IMG/VR virus record: IMGVR_UViG_3300042868_004831
Coordinates: 1 to 49,144 of that record
From: a virus
DNA: 49,144 nucleotides
Direction: 5' to 3' (one strand)
The notes below the pieces were generated by a model that worked only from the letters and a program-made list of their open reading frames with translations, searched no databases and was not told the DNA's origin. Numbering within the stretch: the first letter of the stretch is position 1; each line of letters opens with the position of its first letter. Position numbers and translations under genes: made by a program. Of this stretch, positions 24,401 to 33,073 are shown piece by piece.

Positions 24401-27400
24401 ACCGCCAGTAAGCATGTCTTTGATAACAGCGACCATAGAGTCTCTGTTTAAACCACGCTGTTGTTTCAAGCCGACACGTGCATTACCTTGCTCATCAGTT
24501 GAATAGATAACACCCTTACCTTGAACTTCTCCATTAATGCCCTGTTCAACTACGCTTCTTGGAGGAGTTGCACCCATAAGTGCTTGCGCTCCGGGTAGTG
24601 GTAATGTCCACACTTGATCTGCAATAGAACGTTGATTAAAAGCCTTAAGCCAAGGAGCAGCATCAGACAGTATTTGACGGCTGACCGCTAAACGCTCTTG
24701 TGATACACGGCTACCATTACTAGCTTGCACTGCATTATCTGCAGTCATATCTACAAACTGACTAATGACATCCTGTGGCAATAACCGTACGCCACCTTGC
24801 CTTACAGATCCATCGCCTGATGGCAAACTTCCTGCTTCTTCAAGGAATCGTTTAGCTGCGAGGCTAACCTTTTCAGGTGACGTATTACGAGCAATGTACT
24901 CTTTGTTAATGGCAGCAGCAGTTTCAGCTGCACCAGCAATAGCATCCTTAGTAGCAGCTTTAGCCATGTGAGACACAAAGCCTTCGACCTCAGTACCTAC
25001 TTGTAATATGTAGTCAGCTGGATTCTTTTTGTATGCCTCATCAAGTCGCTCAAGAATATCTGTTTCGTTATCCTCAAGGTATTTACGTGCAGCTGGACTA
25101 GTATCTCCTAAACGAGTGAAAATGTCGTTGTACATTGACTGCGGTGTAATGTCTACATCTGTCGTAATGTTCTGAAGCGTTTGCTTCATACTATTATTGA
25201 GGCCTGTTAAATCATCAATGCCGTTATTTTTTAGAACACGAGCAATGTCAGAGATAGTTAATTTACTGTTAGGGAAACGTACGTCACTAAAGAATTTATT
25301 AAACGTCTCTGCGTCTAAATCTTGAGACGCGAGGTTGCTAATAATTTCCTTCATTGCCGCAGGGTCATTCTGAATCATGTCCATTGCATGTTTTAATTCA
25401 GTGATAGATGTATTTGGATCAGAAGACTTTGCAACAGTTACTTCAACAACCTTACCGCTTACCTTTGCAGCAAAAGCTTCAAGCTCAGAAGTTACCTTTT
25501 CTCTATATGCTTTAACGTCATATTTTTTTCTTACTCTAGTAAGCGGAGATACCTGTGATGCAACGTATCTGAAATCTTCAGCAAATTGCCGTTGACTTGT
25601 TGGCATAGTGCCAGTCTTTTCGGCATATTTTAACTGTGCCTCAACCTCAGCTTGTTGTTCTGGAGACATAAAGCTAACGGATGCCCAGAAGTCATTTGCT
25701 GTAACGCCAATGTTTTTTAACCGGGTACGTAACGTAGTGCCAACGTGCTGCATTTGCACTGCTCGTTGAACAACCGCAGCTTCCATTGCAGCTTTTTCAG
25801 TTGCTGGCAAATCCAACTTACTGACAATGTTGCGCACATGAGTTTCAAGGCGTCCACGTCGCCATCTATCAAGTGCTTCAGATGCAAGGGTATTAACTGT
25901 GTTTGCGTATACTTTACGACCAGCTTGAGTCATACCCTCAGACATGTGAGAAACAAAGTCATCAGTGTAATTGACTGCTACATCGCGATCTTTATTCCAG
26001 CTAATCATTGCATCTAAAACAGCATTCAACCTAGTAATCTCATTGATTTCTAAAGGTCGGTCTACATCAAATGTCAAGACGGCATGAACAAGATTGTCAC
26101 GGACTTCCGGTGTTGCATTAGCAAATGCTTCTCGGTAAACACGCCCAATAGTATTTGGGGTAACACTCAAATCACCAAGGGCATACTCAAGGTGATTTTG
26201 CGCTGATTCAATTGTAGTTGATTCAATAGCACGTTGATAAATCAAATCAGGTGCAGGATTAACGCTATCAACAGGCATTGGTGCAGCTGGAGTTGCATCC
26301 GCAGGTGTTGTATCTAAGGGTGCTGTTACAGGCTGACCGTTTTCGTCAAGCACTCCGGGTATGCCAAATCCAGAAGACCCAAAGTTGGTCATGTCTACAA
26401 ATTCAAAACGTTCTGCGTTAGGTTGAAATTGATGACCAGATACCTCATGTACAGGACGTAGTAAGTCAGGGTGAACAATTGCTGCTGTTTCATCTAAACG
26501 ATCTTGCAACGCAATGTGTACGCCATCTTTATCTATTCCTAAAACAACTGCACGTAATTGACCTTCCGGTATACGGGCTGGTCTAGATATAGCACCAAGA
26601 TCATCAGTAGAGCTATTGACAAGCACGACGTCACCAGCCGTAATCTTGCTACCACCAGTTTCAGTTCCGTCGTTATAACGGACATCCGATGGGTCCTCAA
26701 TTTGGCTCATGTTACGTAGGAACTTAGCAACGTCTTTTTCAAACTTCTTTTGACCGACTTCAAGATCTTCGTTATTTTGTAATCGCTTGTCTTGTTTACG
26801 TAAATGCTTTTCGTACATTTTTTCAAGGATATCTTGATCACGCGCATTAATATAGACACGGCGGGTAGAAGTTACATCATCACCAAGTTGAACGTCAATG
26901 AACTCACGTCTTTTGACGTCAGCAACTTGCGTTGTTAAATTGTCTGCATAAACTATTCCAGCAACACGTTCCATGCGTGTATCAATTGGAGTCATTAAAG
27001 TGTCTGTATTTCTTGCAGACCCCATAGATTCCTTACGGACTCTAATTACTCCACCTGTAGGTATTTGATATGAATAGAACTCATTAGTCTTGTTGATTAA
27101 ACGAGCAGGAATAACCTTTCCACCACCAACGGCAACTTGATGTGGGAATTGTACTCTGTCAACGGTTGAGAAATCGGTCGATGAATAAATAGCACCATTG
27201 TTGTCACCAATATCAGAGCCACCAAATTCCCTGTTAATTGCTTCTAGTTGAGAAATAATTTTTTCTTTACTAGATTCAGGCAAGGTCTCGTTAAGTTCTC
27301 GGCGACCAACTCTATACGTGCTGTCTTCAAGTCCGGGTCCGCCACTTAACGACTTTGTAACAACTGGGCCGTCAGCATCAAATCCACGTACGTGATAGTC

Positions 27401-29791
27401 ATATACCTTATTGTCTGAACCACGATGACTCCAACGAATATCGATGTTTTTGCGGTCGTTAAATGTAGGCAAGCCCTTGCGTAAATTATCTGGAGTTAAA
27501 TTATTGACGTCTGTAGTAATAGCCTGTGGCGTAAGTTGCCTGTTAGTTGGATAAGTCACATCGTCAGTAACCCCAATGCGACGCAAGCTATCATCGTACA
27601 CAATGCGCTTTAATCCATCTGGCGTTGTAACAATCATGCTCGTATGAGGCAATGGCCTACGTTGGTTATCAGCAGTTTTCTCTAGTTCTGTTTTTGTAAG
27701 AGGTTTTTTCTGTGACTCTTGCATTGCTAAACGAGATTTTAAAGCAGCAGTCCACTCACGTGTAACTGTAGAGAATCCTTGCAATGGGCCAGTAATTAAA
27801 TCGTGTACTGCTAAATCAGCATCCTGACGTCCAGCTATTGGCGCATAACCAAACTGACCAAGCGTTTCATTTTCTGGCTGCGGACCAAGGGCATCAGTTA
27901 TTGCATCGCCAGCACCACGAATTGCACGACCAACACTAAAGCGTTCTTTAGGTCCTTGCATTGGTGGAAGTTTTTGTGTGGGTGATTCTCTCTTGTACTT
28001 GCCAGCATCAAGCACACGACCAAGAATGACACGGTCTAATGACGGATTCATTCCTTGATCAATGCGCCTTGTTTCCGTCATGTCATTGATGTCTTGGAGT
28101 GTACGTATTTCCGGGCGATCTGGAAATTGTTCTTTACGGCTTTGAGATACATATGCTAAAGCTTGATCGTAAGATAACCCACTATTTCTAATTAAGTAGT
28201 CGATTAAGCGAGATTCTTTTTGTAGTTCTCTTCGTAACTCGTTTGATTTTTGTGAAACTGCTAATATAGCGCCAGTCCCAACCTCAGTTGTATCAAACAC
28301 GTTGTTAAACTTACCTAAGATACTGTCTTTGTGTGGTGAGCTAAATGCTATCTGTGCAACGCTGTCAATGACATCCGTAGCACTAGGCATCTCATAGCCT
28401 TTTTTAGTCTTCTCGTCATATGGTTGTGCCACAGCAAGACCTGCTTGTACACCCATTGGAATGGCGCTTTGCACTGCATTTGCAGCCATTGGCCGTAAAT
28501 ACATATCAGGTATTGGAGTTTCTTCGATACCTGCTTTAAAAATACGTGCTCGTGATAATGGTGTAATCTTTCCGCCATCACCAACAGCGCGAGCAGTTTC
28601 AAGTCCATCACGAATAGACTGACGTACACTACGTACGCCTTCTTTTATTTCACTAACAGATCCACCATTTACAATACGACCAGCCGTATTCAAAGATGTG
28701 CCAAGTGCAAGGCCAGCAATATTCAATAAGGTATTTGATACTGCTCCCATTTCTTGAGCTTGACCTGATTGACCCTGCGCCATCTCACGTAAAGCTTTAT
28801 TATTAATTGCTTCCTGTGATGCACCAACCGGATTACCAATAGCGTTATAAACAGGATTCTTCGTTACTACTTCTGCAACACCCGGAGCTAATCCAGTAAC
28901 AAACTCAGCAGCATTTGCAGCTGAAGGAGCAATACCTTTCAATGCGCCAAGTCGCCGAATTCCGGAAAACAAACCACCAGTTGCTAAGTCAACAGCAGCA
29001 GATGGAATACCCATTGCTAAAAGTTGTGCAGCCTGAAAGCCAACCGCCTCACTCTCATTTTCAATAGGCGCTTTAAAATATTCTTCCCCATATTGTTCTG
29101 GCGTTATTTTGGGCGCTGTCTCTAAAGCAAATGCTTGGTTTAGGTTGGGGTTAGTCGTTGCTCCAGACATACCTGTTCCAGAATAAGCCAACCCTTTAAG
29201 TAATGGTCCATTGGGATCCATTAACCCGTCTTTAACTGGGTTTAATACTGCGCCAAGCGAGCCACGCAAGTTTTGTAAACCCTTACCAGCACCAGAAACG
29301 TTGCTTGCTAAACTTGGGACAATAGTTTCAGGGACAAGCTTGACGTCATCATATGCAGTGTAAGCAGGTGTAGGGCCTTTCTTTAACTGACCACCAATAG
29401 CTTGAGATTTTGCTTGACGTTCAGAAATAACCTCATTAAGGTCACGTTGCCAGTTATAGTTGCCTTCTTTATCAATAAAGGACGTTCTGTTTAATACTGA
29501 CTCTTTACCTGTAGCTGGGTTTTTAAACTTAACAACATTTAAATCACTATCAGTAACAGGACGTCGTGATGCTTCTTTGATTGTGTCAGCATAGGCAGCT
29601 AGGCGTTTTTGATAAGCGTCATTAGTAAGCAAGCCGTTTTCACGAGCAGCGGAAAGAACAGCACGAGTATCTTTAGTAATAATAGATGCGTAGTCTGGAT
29701 TTGTCTTTGTTACCTTTTTAGTAGCAGTATCAAACCTAGACAACCATAACTGTAACTTCTTTTTTTCTGCAGCGGTTAACGGCTTTGCCAT
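18500..29791 (-). CDS. Giant polyvalent internal virion protein with metalloprotease motif (3763 aa)
   Basis: One uninterrupted 11.3-kb frame with a good AAGGGG site. Parts seen in order: helical N-terminus (1-100); Gly/Ala-rich hydrophobic stretches at about 245-310, 345-375 and 435-455 that could insert in membranes; several small beta-barrel-like segments (about 780-1110); a Pro/Ala linker (about 1155-1180); long helical regions; a zincin-like site GHELFHGVYH with His1996, Glu1997, His2000 and a possible third ligand Glu2097; and near the C-terminus (about 3150-3440) a helical domain like the large-polyvalent-protein domain LPD38 (RDIGVASNQAWLIANP). Such proteins of podoviruses are carried in the capsid and ejected with the DNA. 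No N4-type RNA polymerase motif was found. Confidence 0.8.
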   Translation of the reverse strand: MAKPLTAAEKKKLQLWLSRFDTATKKVTKTNPDYASIITKDTRAVLSAARENGLLTNDAYQKRLAAYADTIKEASRRPVTDSDLNVVKFKNPATGKESVLNRTSFIDKEGNYNWQRDLNEVISERQAKSQAIGGQLKKGPTPAYTAYDDVKLVPETIVPSLASNVSGAGKGLQNLRGSLGAVLNPVKDGLMDPNGPLLKGLAYSGTGMSGATTNPNLNQAFALETAPKITPEQYGEEYFKAPIENESEAVGFQAAQLLAMGIPSAAVDLATGGLFSGIRRLGALKGIAPSAANAAEFVTGLAPGVAEVVTKNPVYNAIGNPVGASQEAINNKALREMAQGQSGQAQEMGAVSNTLLNIAGLALGTSLNTAGRIVNGGSVSEIKEGVRSVRQSIRDGLETARAVGDGGKITPLSRARIFKAGIEETPIPDMYLRPMAANAVQSAIPMGVQAGLAVAQPYDEKTKKGYEMPSATDVIDSVAQIAFSSPHKDSILGKFNNVFDTTEVGTGAILAVSQKSNELRRELQKESRLIDYLIRNSGLSYDQALAYVSQSRKEQFPDRPEIRTLQDINDMTETRRIDQGMNPSLDRVILGRVLDAGKYKRESPTQKLPPMQGPKERFSVGRAIRGAGDAITDALGPQPENETLGQFGYAPIAGRQDADLAVHDLITGPLQGFSTVTREWTAALKSRLAMQESQKKPLTKTELEKTADNQRRPLPHTSMIVTTPDGLKRIVYDDSLRRIGVTDDVTYPTNRQLTPQAITTDVNNLTPDNLRKGLPTFNDRKNIDIRWSHRGSDNKVYDYHVRGFDADGPVVTKSLSGGPGLEDSTYRVGRRELNETLPESSKEKIISQLEAINREFGGSDIGDNNGAIYSSTDFSTVDRVQFPHQVAVGGGKVIPARLINKTNEFYSYQIPTGGVIRVRKESMGSARNTDTLMTPIDTRMERVAGIVYADNLTTQVADVKRREFIDVQLGDDVTSTRRVYINARDQDILEKMYEKHLRKQDKRLQNNEDLEVGQKKFEKDVAKFLRNMSQIEDPSDVRYNDGTETGGSKITAGDVVLVNSSTDDLGAISRPARIPEGQLRAVVLGIDKDGVHIALQDRLDETAAIVHPDLLRPVHEVSGHQFQPNAERFEFVDMTNFGSSGFGIPGVLDENGQPVTAPLDTTPADATPAAPMPVDSVNPAPDLIYQRAIESTTIESAQNHLEYALGDLSVTPNTIGRVYREAFANATPEVRDNLVHAVLTFDVDRPLEINEITRLNAVLDAMISWNKDRDVAVNYTDDFVSHMSEGMTQAGRKVYANTVNTLASEALDRWRRGRLETHVRNIVSKLDLPATEKAAMEAAVVQRAVQMQHVGTTLRTRLKNIGVTANDFWASVSFMSPEQQAEVEAQLKYAEKTGTMPTSQRQFAEDFRYVASQVSPLTRVRKKYDVKAYREKVTSELEAFAAKVSGKVVEVTVAKSSDPNTSITELKHAMDMIQNDPAAMKEIISNLASQDLDAETFNKFFSDVRFPNSKLTISDIARVLKNNGIDDLTGLNNSMKQTLQNITTDVDITPQSMYNDIFTRLGDTSPAARKYLEDNETDILERLDEAYKKNPADYILQVGTEVEGFVSHMAKAATKDAIAGAAETAAAINKEYIARNTSPEKVSLAAKRFLEEAGSLPSGDGSVRQGGVRLLPQDVISQFVDMTADNAVQASNGSRVSQERLAVSRQILSDAAPWLKAFNQRSIADQVWTLPLPGAQALMGATPPRSVVEQGINGEVQGKGVIYSTDEQGNARVGLKQQRGLNRDSMVAVIKDMLTGGQEFSNIGLNQMVDDMANTYADMWDVHAHGYAVRHMEYELKTGNSIDAKKFYSELIRSAMEAESDPGIRSAMQKVYDHVQDTGTLLVDTGTKKFSKDANSVVADAFREVNKDYGIQFGKWLSTHRMAQLVHDFYTTNAQVNMSSAAVNQFSEASLIRGSYGSLTTGPVIEIPGSQRAIVNLMLHINKDKNAGRNALSVGHELFHGVYHTMPLHDKLRIAKNALAMFGDKTNNSLSAALRNVTTELSDYNKEVANLKKVIAEGTDDEVDEARKKLAELEYHYTVDMHGDTNSFLYTDPTINEVVVSYLMSTAMQDPLIYSDDSNIAHYASGAMSRLGIALNQAIGVMTRGNTVQSDWVGAETGSSHRWTLGGKSFFHVDAAGNPIATPMMSGWTLRFTDRSTRAQNVLQPLTATPDGLAQNNIGGEADLSDVKRGPSIFGQFGGFEHIDMPFKVHRSLIFVDSKSDTFNKLRAKGIKPVATGGKNKNWFEMDVSDTGMPVNSVGGVPIRDKRPQYAYVVEADTEGGKRKRYITYGDVVAMQPNVRVSGSSGSASPTVAGILYSSYGRVSEAQQVLMGMADQRQQRILKGYAFMSGPAPGLMPDVAGTTFGVSSNEISDLNSIIKNGSPEDAQEAQDRLDEIRKAYSDSPIAKAIATSKVNSAENVLAVADTTTDAISIVYNNGLKQAIGHDDQKAQEEVRKKINNARQGMENLRTSLFGIRPADNRPIVLSSKSETSGDTTNVHISSFFGNKSGNTLSSAPIYLNKGEGTGDGDPTSYTLSRIARRLTEDFDSSDELNDIGEALVKSRSVIEFGQQLQRKGYDDTFISDALSAIESATDESMPTGVALSMDSAFTIARDFAKGSVNFISDADGDTGPSAFSQNLQDVVEGFDGDDPIPLAHNQRAIITFAVRAYAESQNRLGKAMSEADVLEAAANPFSQEYTAISAFAQALSVDISHRATALKSRGEYQLVDSIYLFRKSTPWYVLRHDVRASGSDTSGVSRDANSAVPSTYHIAVNKASGEIAFVTQKKDSNGDLKWVALKQGQGRSAYSSIDRSSRNPEKSTNFNKAGALCYNPEKELTDNVKTKYESRFKYGIAGIRAALLKIPEASAQTLLNTIDGLSKRKPGTSAVVTVSLPHRWGYDPNNPSVKQTLTPEQKFKDFDEVLKAMTGQADYDAAVLRNVKITILKDNTIEITDLGIGGNEVVGIERRLGGMKPHIGDTLPVALPEVHIAKILVHEDMEKGDDGILAGITHAANQQSPVPGRDEKFGHSVFSGGFDPQDMFSSLGVSNQTLDEAKANGPVGVIDEAMIDQQGNTEVFSDPTLSPTQLVIDADKSGIVQVRAGSKLNDAIKENSSGVITGAAKLLDELNTMTRVLALGRDIGVASNQAWLIANPMSDLMYMIKHRKVGSMAWAMSALPAMIPNTPDMNVVFRAGSDPFAQHGDTSFGDKYVHLQMARLIEQVPDLSMDRLASYGLGVEYLDHYRTYQAALQDNPNIRPEDIPLHMRMSDYYGSGEFARKIVPMQSAIERANVLYKDLAIISAFQQMYQATENVIPPAKLNMTADNYREKLRREYAEAINFMTGNDGGSPSENAKVAALQSVMAKAVISTKYAKSRLVLSPLGPFYTLGKHAINNVAETFGFDKIANTTIEDKVWLGQDKGGWSSEVKWYVTKKWLSAYLSSKATQIITRSPKILAALAAASGGAEVKGQVWEEIYDELFLDDSGMMKVDILGTTYMQTLPGAQGRAVRQAGRASTKWRTHSIPENIEYWVKQFGLNMLAPYAATVKEAVTGRDFTGKPAFESHLGYEEYVKQLKVDPNLRLYGIPDAAKNIPGYLTIEENIKKAMPDKMTRFAIDALNNVNTKDMLSDMEYMSTRNFDSGMGTELSSEDISRQNIVPFIMNFFGSGATQFDDDYQKWLRQRVGGSARYKQAEEELKSLRPQSAVDVVGESGVRGLFNPAGSGIKE

Positions 29792-29801
29792 CTAAATCCC
29801 C

Positions 29802-31730
29802 TTATTCTTTTGATGGTAGGCGTGGCTTACCAGTTGTTAAATTTGCATCGCTTACATCGCCAAGGTATTGGCCTAAAACAGGATGTTTATTTACATATTC
29901 TTTTCTAAGATTGTTCCATCTATCATTTAACCCCGCAATTGCATTTGTGTCTCCTGCAAGGGTTTTTGCAATTACGTCTGCTCTAATCTGTTGCATCCTA
30001 GCTTTCATGTTGCCAAGTGCAGGAAATGCTGGACTTCCTTTAGGTGCTCCAGCGCTTCCAGCGCGTGGTCGAGAATATGCGGCACTAGATGTAGGTGCGC
30101 CAGTGATTTGTTTTTCAGCAGATTCAATAAAGTTATAGTAACGATTTAATTCGTTGTCAACAATCTTTGCCACATTGCTTCTTTTTTCATACGCCGGTTT
30201 TTGGGCTTTGACTTCTGCAGCTGCACGTTTAGAAGACGCTAAGTGCTGAGCAGTAATAGCTTTTGTGTTTGCAATACTTACTTTATGCTCCTCCTCCTTC
30301 ATTTCACGAGCCTTGCCAGTTTCATAACCATACTTACCAGCTTCACGGGCCTCAGCCTTAGCTGCAAAACCGGCTGCTGCGTCTGCTCTCTTTTCTGCTT
30401 CACTCTTGTATCTGCGATCAGCAGTTGATGTTGCATCTTCTGTTAATGCTTTACGCACTTCAGCTGGAAGAAACGTTGGGTCATTTTGAAATCGCATACC
30501 CATTCTCTCAAGGATGTGAGGTATGAGTTCACGCTTATTACCATAGTTCATTGCACTAAGTTCTGATTCTAGGAATGCAGGATTAAGCGCACGTTCTCGG
30601 AATTTACTAGCAACTGTTGGTAACCATTTACTAGGATGCAAAGTGTCCTCAACAGGAAATGTAAATCCTTCGCCAGCCTTTTTGATTAATCGATCAACCT
30701 CTTTATCAACTTCAGGAGTTAAGTCACCAAGTTGTGCGTAGTCAAGATAATCTTCTTCAGGGAAGAATCGCTTAGTTAACTTCCCGCGTGACTCATCCCA
30801 CGTTGGAGGAGGTGGCACAGCAGGTCGTGGTGCGACCATAGGAGACCTTGGTGCAGTTGTAGGCAGTATAAACCCTCTATTACCTAACGTAAGCATACTT
30901 GTGTCAGGCAAAAAGTTTCTGGCTGCATTTGGATCAAACGGATACGGTTGTTGTGGTTGCGGAACGGTAGGACGCGGAGGCACATTAGCCCCAATTGGCA
31001 TATTAGGCATACCAATCATAGGTGGGGCAATAAATGGAAGTCCTGCCGATCCTACTGGCGGAGGTGGAGGTGGCGGTGATGGTGACGCAGGTTGCGTACG
31101 CAATGGCCCACCGGCAGGTAGTGTTACACCTGCCTTAGTAGGTTCAACAGCAGGACCAGCAGCACCAGTAACTGGAGCAACCGCACGACTAATACGCGCT
31201 GGGCGTGAAGGAAGATCACCCTTTGGAGCAAATGTATCTATGTATGGATTCCAGTCCTGAATACCATAAGACCTATCTTCTTTAAGTAGTGACTTATTAG
31301 TAGACAAGGCAGATTCATAAGAGCCACGAGTTCTCAATAATTCTTTGTAGGCCTCTTCACGCTTTAAAAAATCTCTAGGGTCAATGGCGTTATAAGCTGC
31401 AATAGCTCCATCGTATTTTACTTTTGCTTCAGCAATAGGAGCTAACGTATTACGAATGTAAGCGCTCTTTTTATTTTCTTCTTCTTTTTTGCGTTCTGCT
31501 TCAATGCGTCTTAGTTCTGCTTGGCGGTCACCCTCTTGAGTCGTTGCACGTGTAGCAGCATCCCTGTTCCATTGCTGAGCTTCGTTCTGTTGGCCCAGTT
31601 GATAAAGTTTCTCAGATTGCTCGCGACTACGATCAATTGATTCCCTCTGAAATGCTCGTCGTTGTTTACCGGCTTCAGTCATTCCACCTAGTAATGCTTG
31701 AAGGCCAGCGTTGAATGCCATTCCACTCAT
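29802..31730 (-). CDS. Probable internal virion protein (642 aa)
   Basis: Mostly helical and charged: coiled-coil-like N-terminus (residues 15-150), then a Pro-rich disordered middle with a run of seven prolines near residue 220, then helical segments to the end (AEKRADAAAGFAAKAEAREA). No catalytic motif. Its position between another Ala/Gln-rich protein and the giant protein matches the internal-core or ejection-protein block of T7- and P22-like phages. AGGAGG lies at ideal distance from the ATG, inside the end of the upstream gene. Confidence 0.65.
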   Translation of the reverse strand: MSGMAFNAGLQALLGGMTEAGKQRRAFQRESIDRSREQSEKLYQLGQQNEAQQWNRDAATRATTQEGDRQAELRRIEAERKKEEENKKSAYIRNTLAPIAEAKVKYDGAIAAYNAIDPRDFLKREEAYKELLRTRGSYESALSTNKSLLKEDRSYGIQDWNPYIDTFAPKGDLPSRPARISRAVAPVTGAAGPAVEPTKAGVTLPAGGPLRTQPASPSPPPPPPPVGSAGLPFIAPPMIGMPNMPIGANVPPRPTVPQPQQPYPFDPNAARNFLPDTSMLTLGNRGFILPTTAPRSPMVAPRPAVPPPPTWDESRGKLTKRFFPEEDYLDYAQLGDLTPEVDKEVDRLIKKAGEGFTFPVEDTLHPSKWLPTVASKFRERALNPAFLESELSAMNYGNKRELIPHILERMGMRFQNDPTFLPAEVRKALTEDATSTADRRYKSEAEKRADAAAGFAAKAEAREAGKYGYETGKAREMKEEEHKVSIANTKAITAQHLASSKRAAAEVKAQKPAYEKRSNVAKIVDNELNRYYNFIESAEKQITGAPTSSAAYSRPRAGSAGAPKGSPAFPALGNMKARMQQIRADVIAKTLAGDTNAIAGLNDRWNNLRKEYVNKHPVLGQYLGDVSDANLTTGKPRLPSKE

Positions 31731-31731
31731 A

Positions 31732-32589
31732 CTAGAATCCTCCTATGTAATCAATTGTATTGGTCATTGGATTCCACATGTATCCATATGGAATAACTTC
31801 GCCATTTGGAGCCATGCCCGGCCTTTGTTCACGGCTACCCGCACCCATATTGCGCATTCTTTCATTAAAGGTATCGCTTGATGCTTTTCTTTGAGCAATA
31901 TCTTTATCTTGTTGACGCATTTCTGCTTGATTGCCAAAATAGCCACCAAGAAGTTGCATCAACTGAGCATGTTGTGCGTCTGCTGCATCACGGGCCGCCT
32001 GTTGAGCAGCTCCAATTTGTTGACCATATTGTGCAACGTTGTTGTAATTGTTTGTTGCTCCGCTTAATGCTTGATCTGCTGATGCAATACCTGTTTGATA
32101 TGCATTACCAGCAGCTTGTGCAGCACCAGCAATTCGAGCAGGTTCAGCAGATTCGTAGTTACCTACATAGTCAGCCATTGATTTAGCAATAGCAGAATTC
32201 GTTGCATTGCGTGATGCATCTACAACGCCTTGCTGTTGACCACCGTACAATCCACGAGATCCAGCACTACGCGCTGCTGCAGCCGACGATGCATCCCCTT
32301 GAGCCTGTAGGATTCCTGCTAGTGGACCAAGGTTTTTATACATGGAAGTATTAGTTACTGGTTTAGTAGCAGCTTCCATTGAACGCTGTTGCAGTTTTTC
32401 ATAAGTGGGACGCATACGATCCGCTTGCGCTCGCTGGTCTTTGAACAACTGCTCGTGATACATTGCTTGTCGCCGAGCGCTATTTTGTGCTGTTTTTTGT
32501 GCCTCAAGATAAGGATTGTTTTGCTTAAACATTCCCTTTAAAGCCATACCGCCAAATTGGCTTATTAAGCCCATTGTCATTGGATCCAT
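31732..32589 (-). CDS. Probable DNA-ejection/internal virion protein (285 aa)
   Basis: An Ala/Gln/Met-rich helical protein: an N-terminal Gly/Met-rich segment (MGLISQFGGMALKGMF), then long helices with many Ala and Gln (residues 40-235). This composition is typical of small podovirus ejection proteins. GGAGG precedes the start; an ATG nine bases further in is an alternative. First of three consecutive internal-protein genes. Confidence 0.6.
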   Translation of the reverse strand: MDPMTMGLISQFGGMALKGMFKQNNPYLEAQKTAQNSARRQAMYHEQLFKDQRAQADRMRPTYEKLQQRSMEAATKPVTNTSMYKNLGPLAGILQAQGDASSAAAARSAGSRGLYGGQQQGVVDASRNATNSAIAKSMADYVGNYESAEPARIAGAAQAAGNAYQTGIASADQALSGATNNYNNVAQYGQQIGAAQQAARDAADAQHAQLMQLLGGYFGNQAEMRQQDKDIAQRKASSDTFNERMRNMGAGSREQRPGMAPNGEVIPYGYMWNPMTNTIDYIGGF

Positions 32590-32604
32590 AATGCCTCCAG
32601 TTTA

Positions 32605-33072
32605 CTACACTACTGCTTTATCAAGCAGCGCTATCCATCCTTGAGTACCAGCAGAATTTACTATTGATAACCATGTTACGGTCTCGTATTGTTTAGTAAG
32701 ACCAGTCCACGTCGAGTAATTCCATAACGTATTACCAGTCTGTGCAACAAATGTAATAGTGTTTGCAGACGAGTCCATTTTAATTACTGTTACTGTTTTG
32801 CCGTAACCAGAACCTGTAGTAGGTAGCGTTATTGCAAAGCCAGCAGTTGTAGCATCACAGACAAGTATTTGTGGGGCGTAACCTAATTCAGTTACAGCGT
32901 TAGCAAATTGCACTTGACTAAACGCTGCGTCATACGGAACAGGTTTTAAACCAAGGAATTCGGATTGCCCAACAACAGCATTGGTTTTACCCGGTCCTGA
33001 AAGACCACCAAACTGCTGGCCTTTTCGTCCACTAATTGCATCATATCCAGAAACTGGTACAGGTATAGGCAT
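32605..33072 (-). CDS. Minor tail protein with beta-rich domain (155 aa)
   Basis: After a flexible N-terminus (residues 1-50), the sequence VCDATTAGFAITLPTTGSGY, then VTVIKMDSSANTITFVAQTG, resembles a beta-domain common in phage tail and fibre proteins (xxDATxxxFTVTLP...). It lies immediately downstream of the nozzle gene, so a tail-tip or fibre-attachment role is likely. Confidence 0.55.
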   Translation of the reverse strand: MPIPVPVSGYDAISGRKGQQFGGLSGPGKTNAVVGQSEFLGLKPVPYDAAFSQVQFANAVTELGYAPQILVCDATTAGFAITLPTTGSGYGKTVTVIKMDSSANTITFVAQTGNTLWNYSTWTGLTKQYETVTWLSIVNSAGTQGWIALLDKAVV

Positions 33073-33073
33073 C

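Noticed and set aside
18500-29791. N4-type virion RNA polymerase
   Set aside because: The size is similar, but I could not find the polymerase motifs (TxxGR, the Lys-containing motif B, HDS). The visible motifs are protease- and LPD-like instead.
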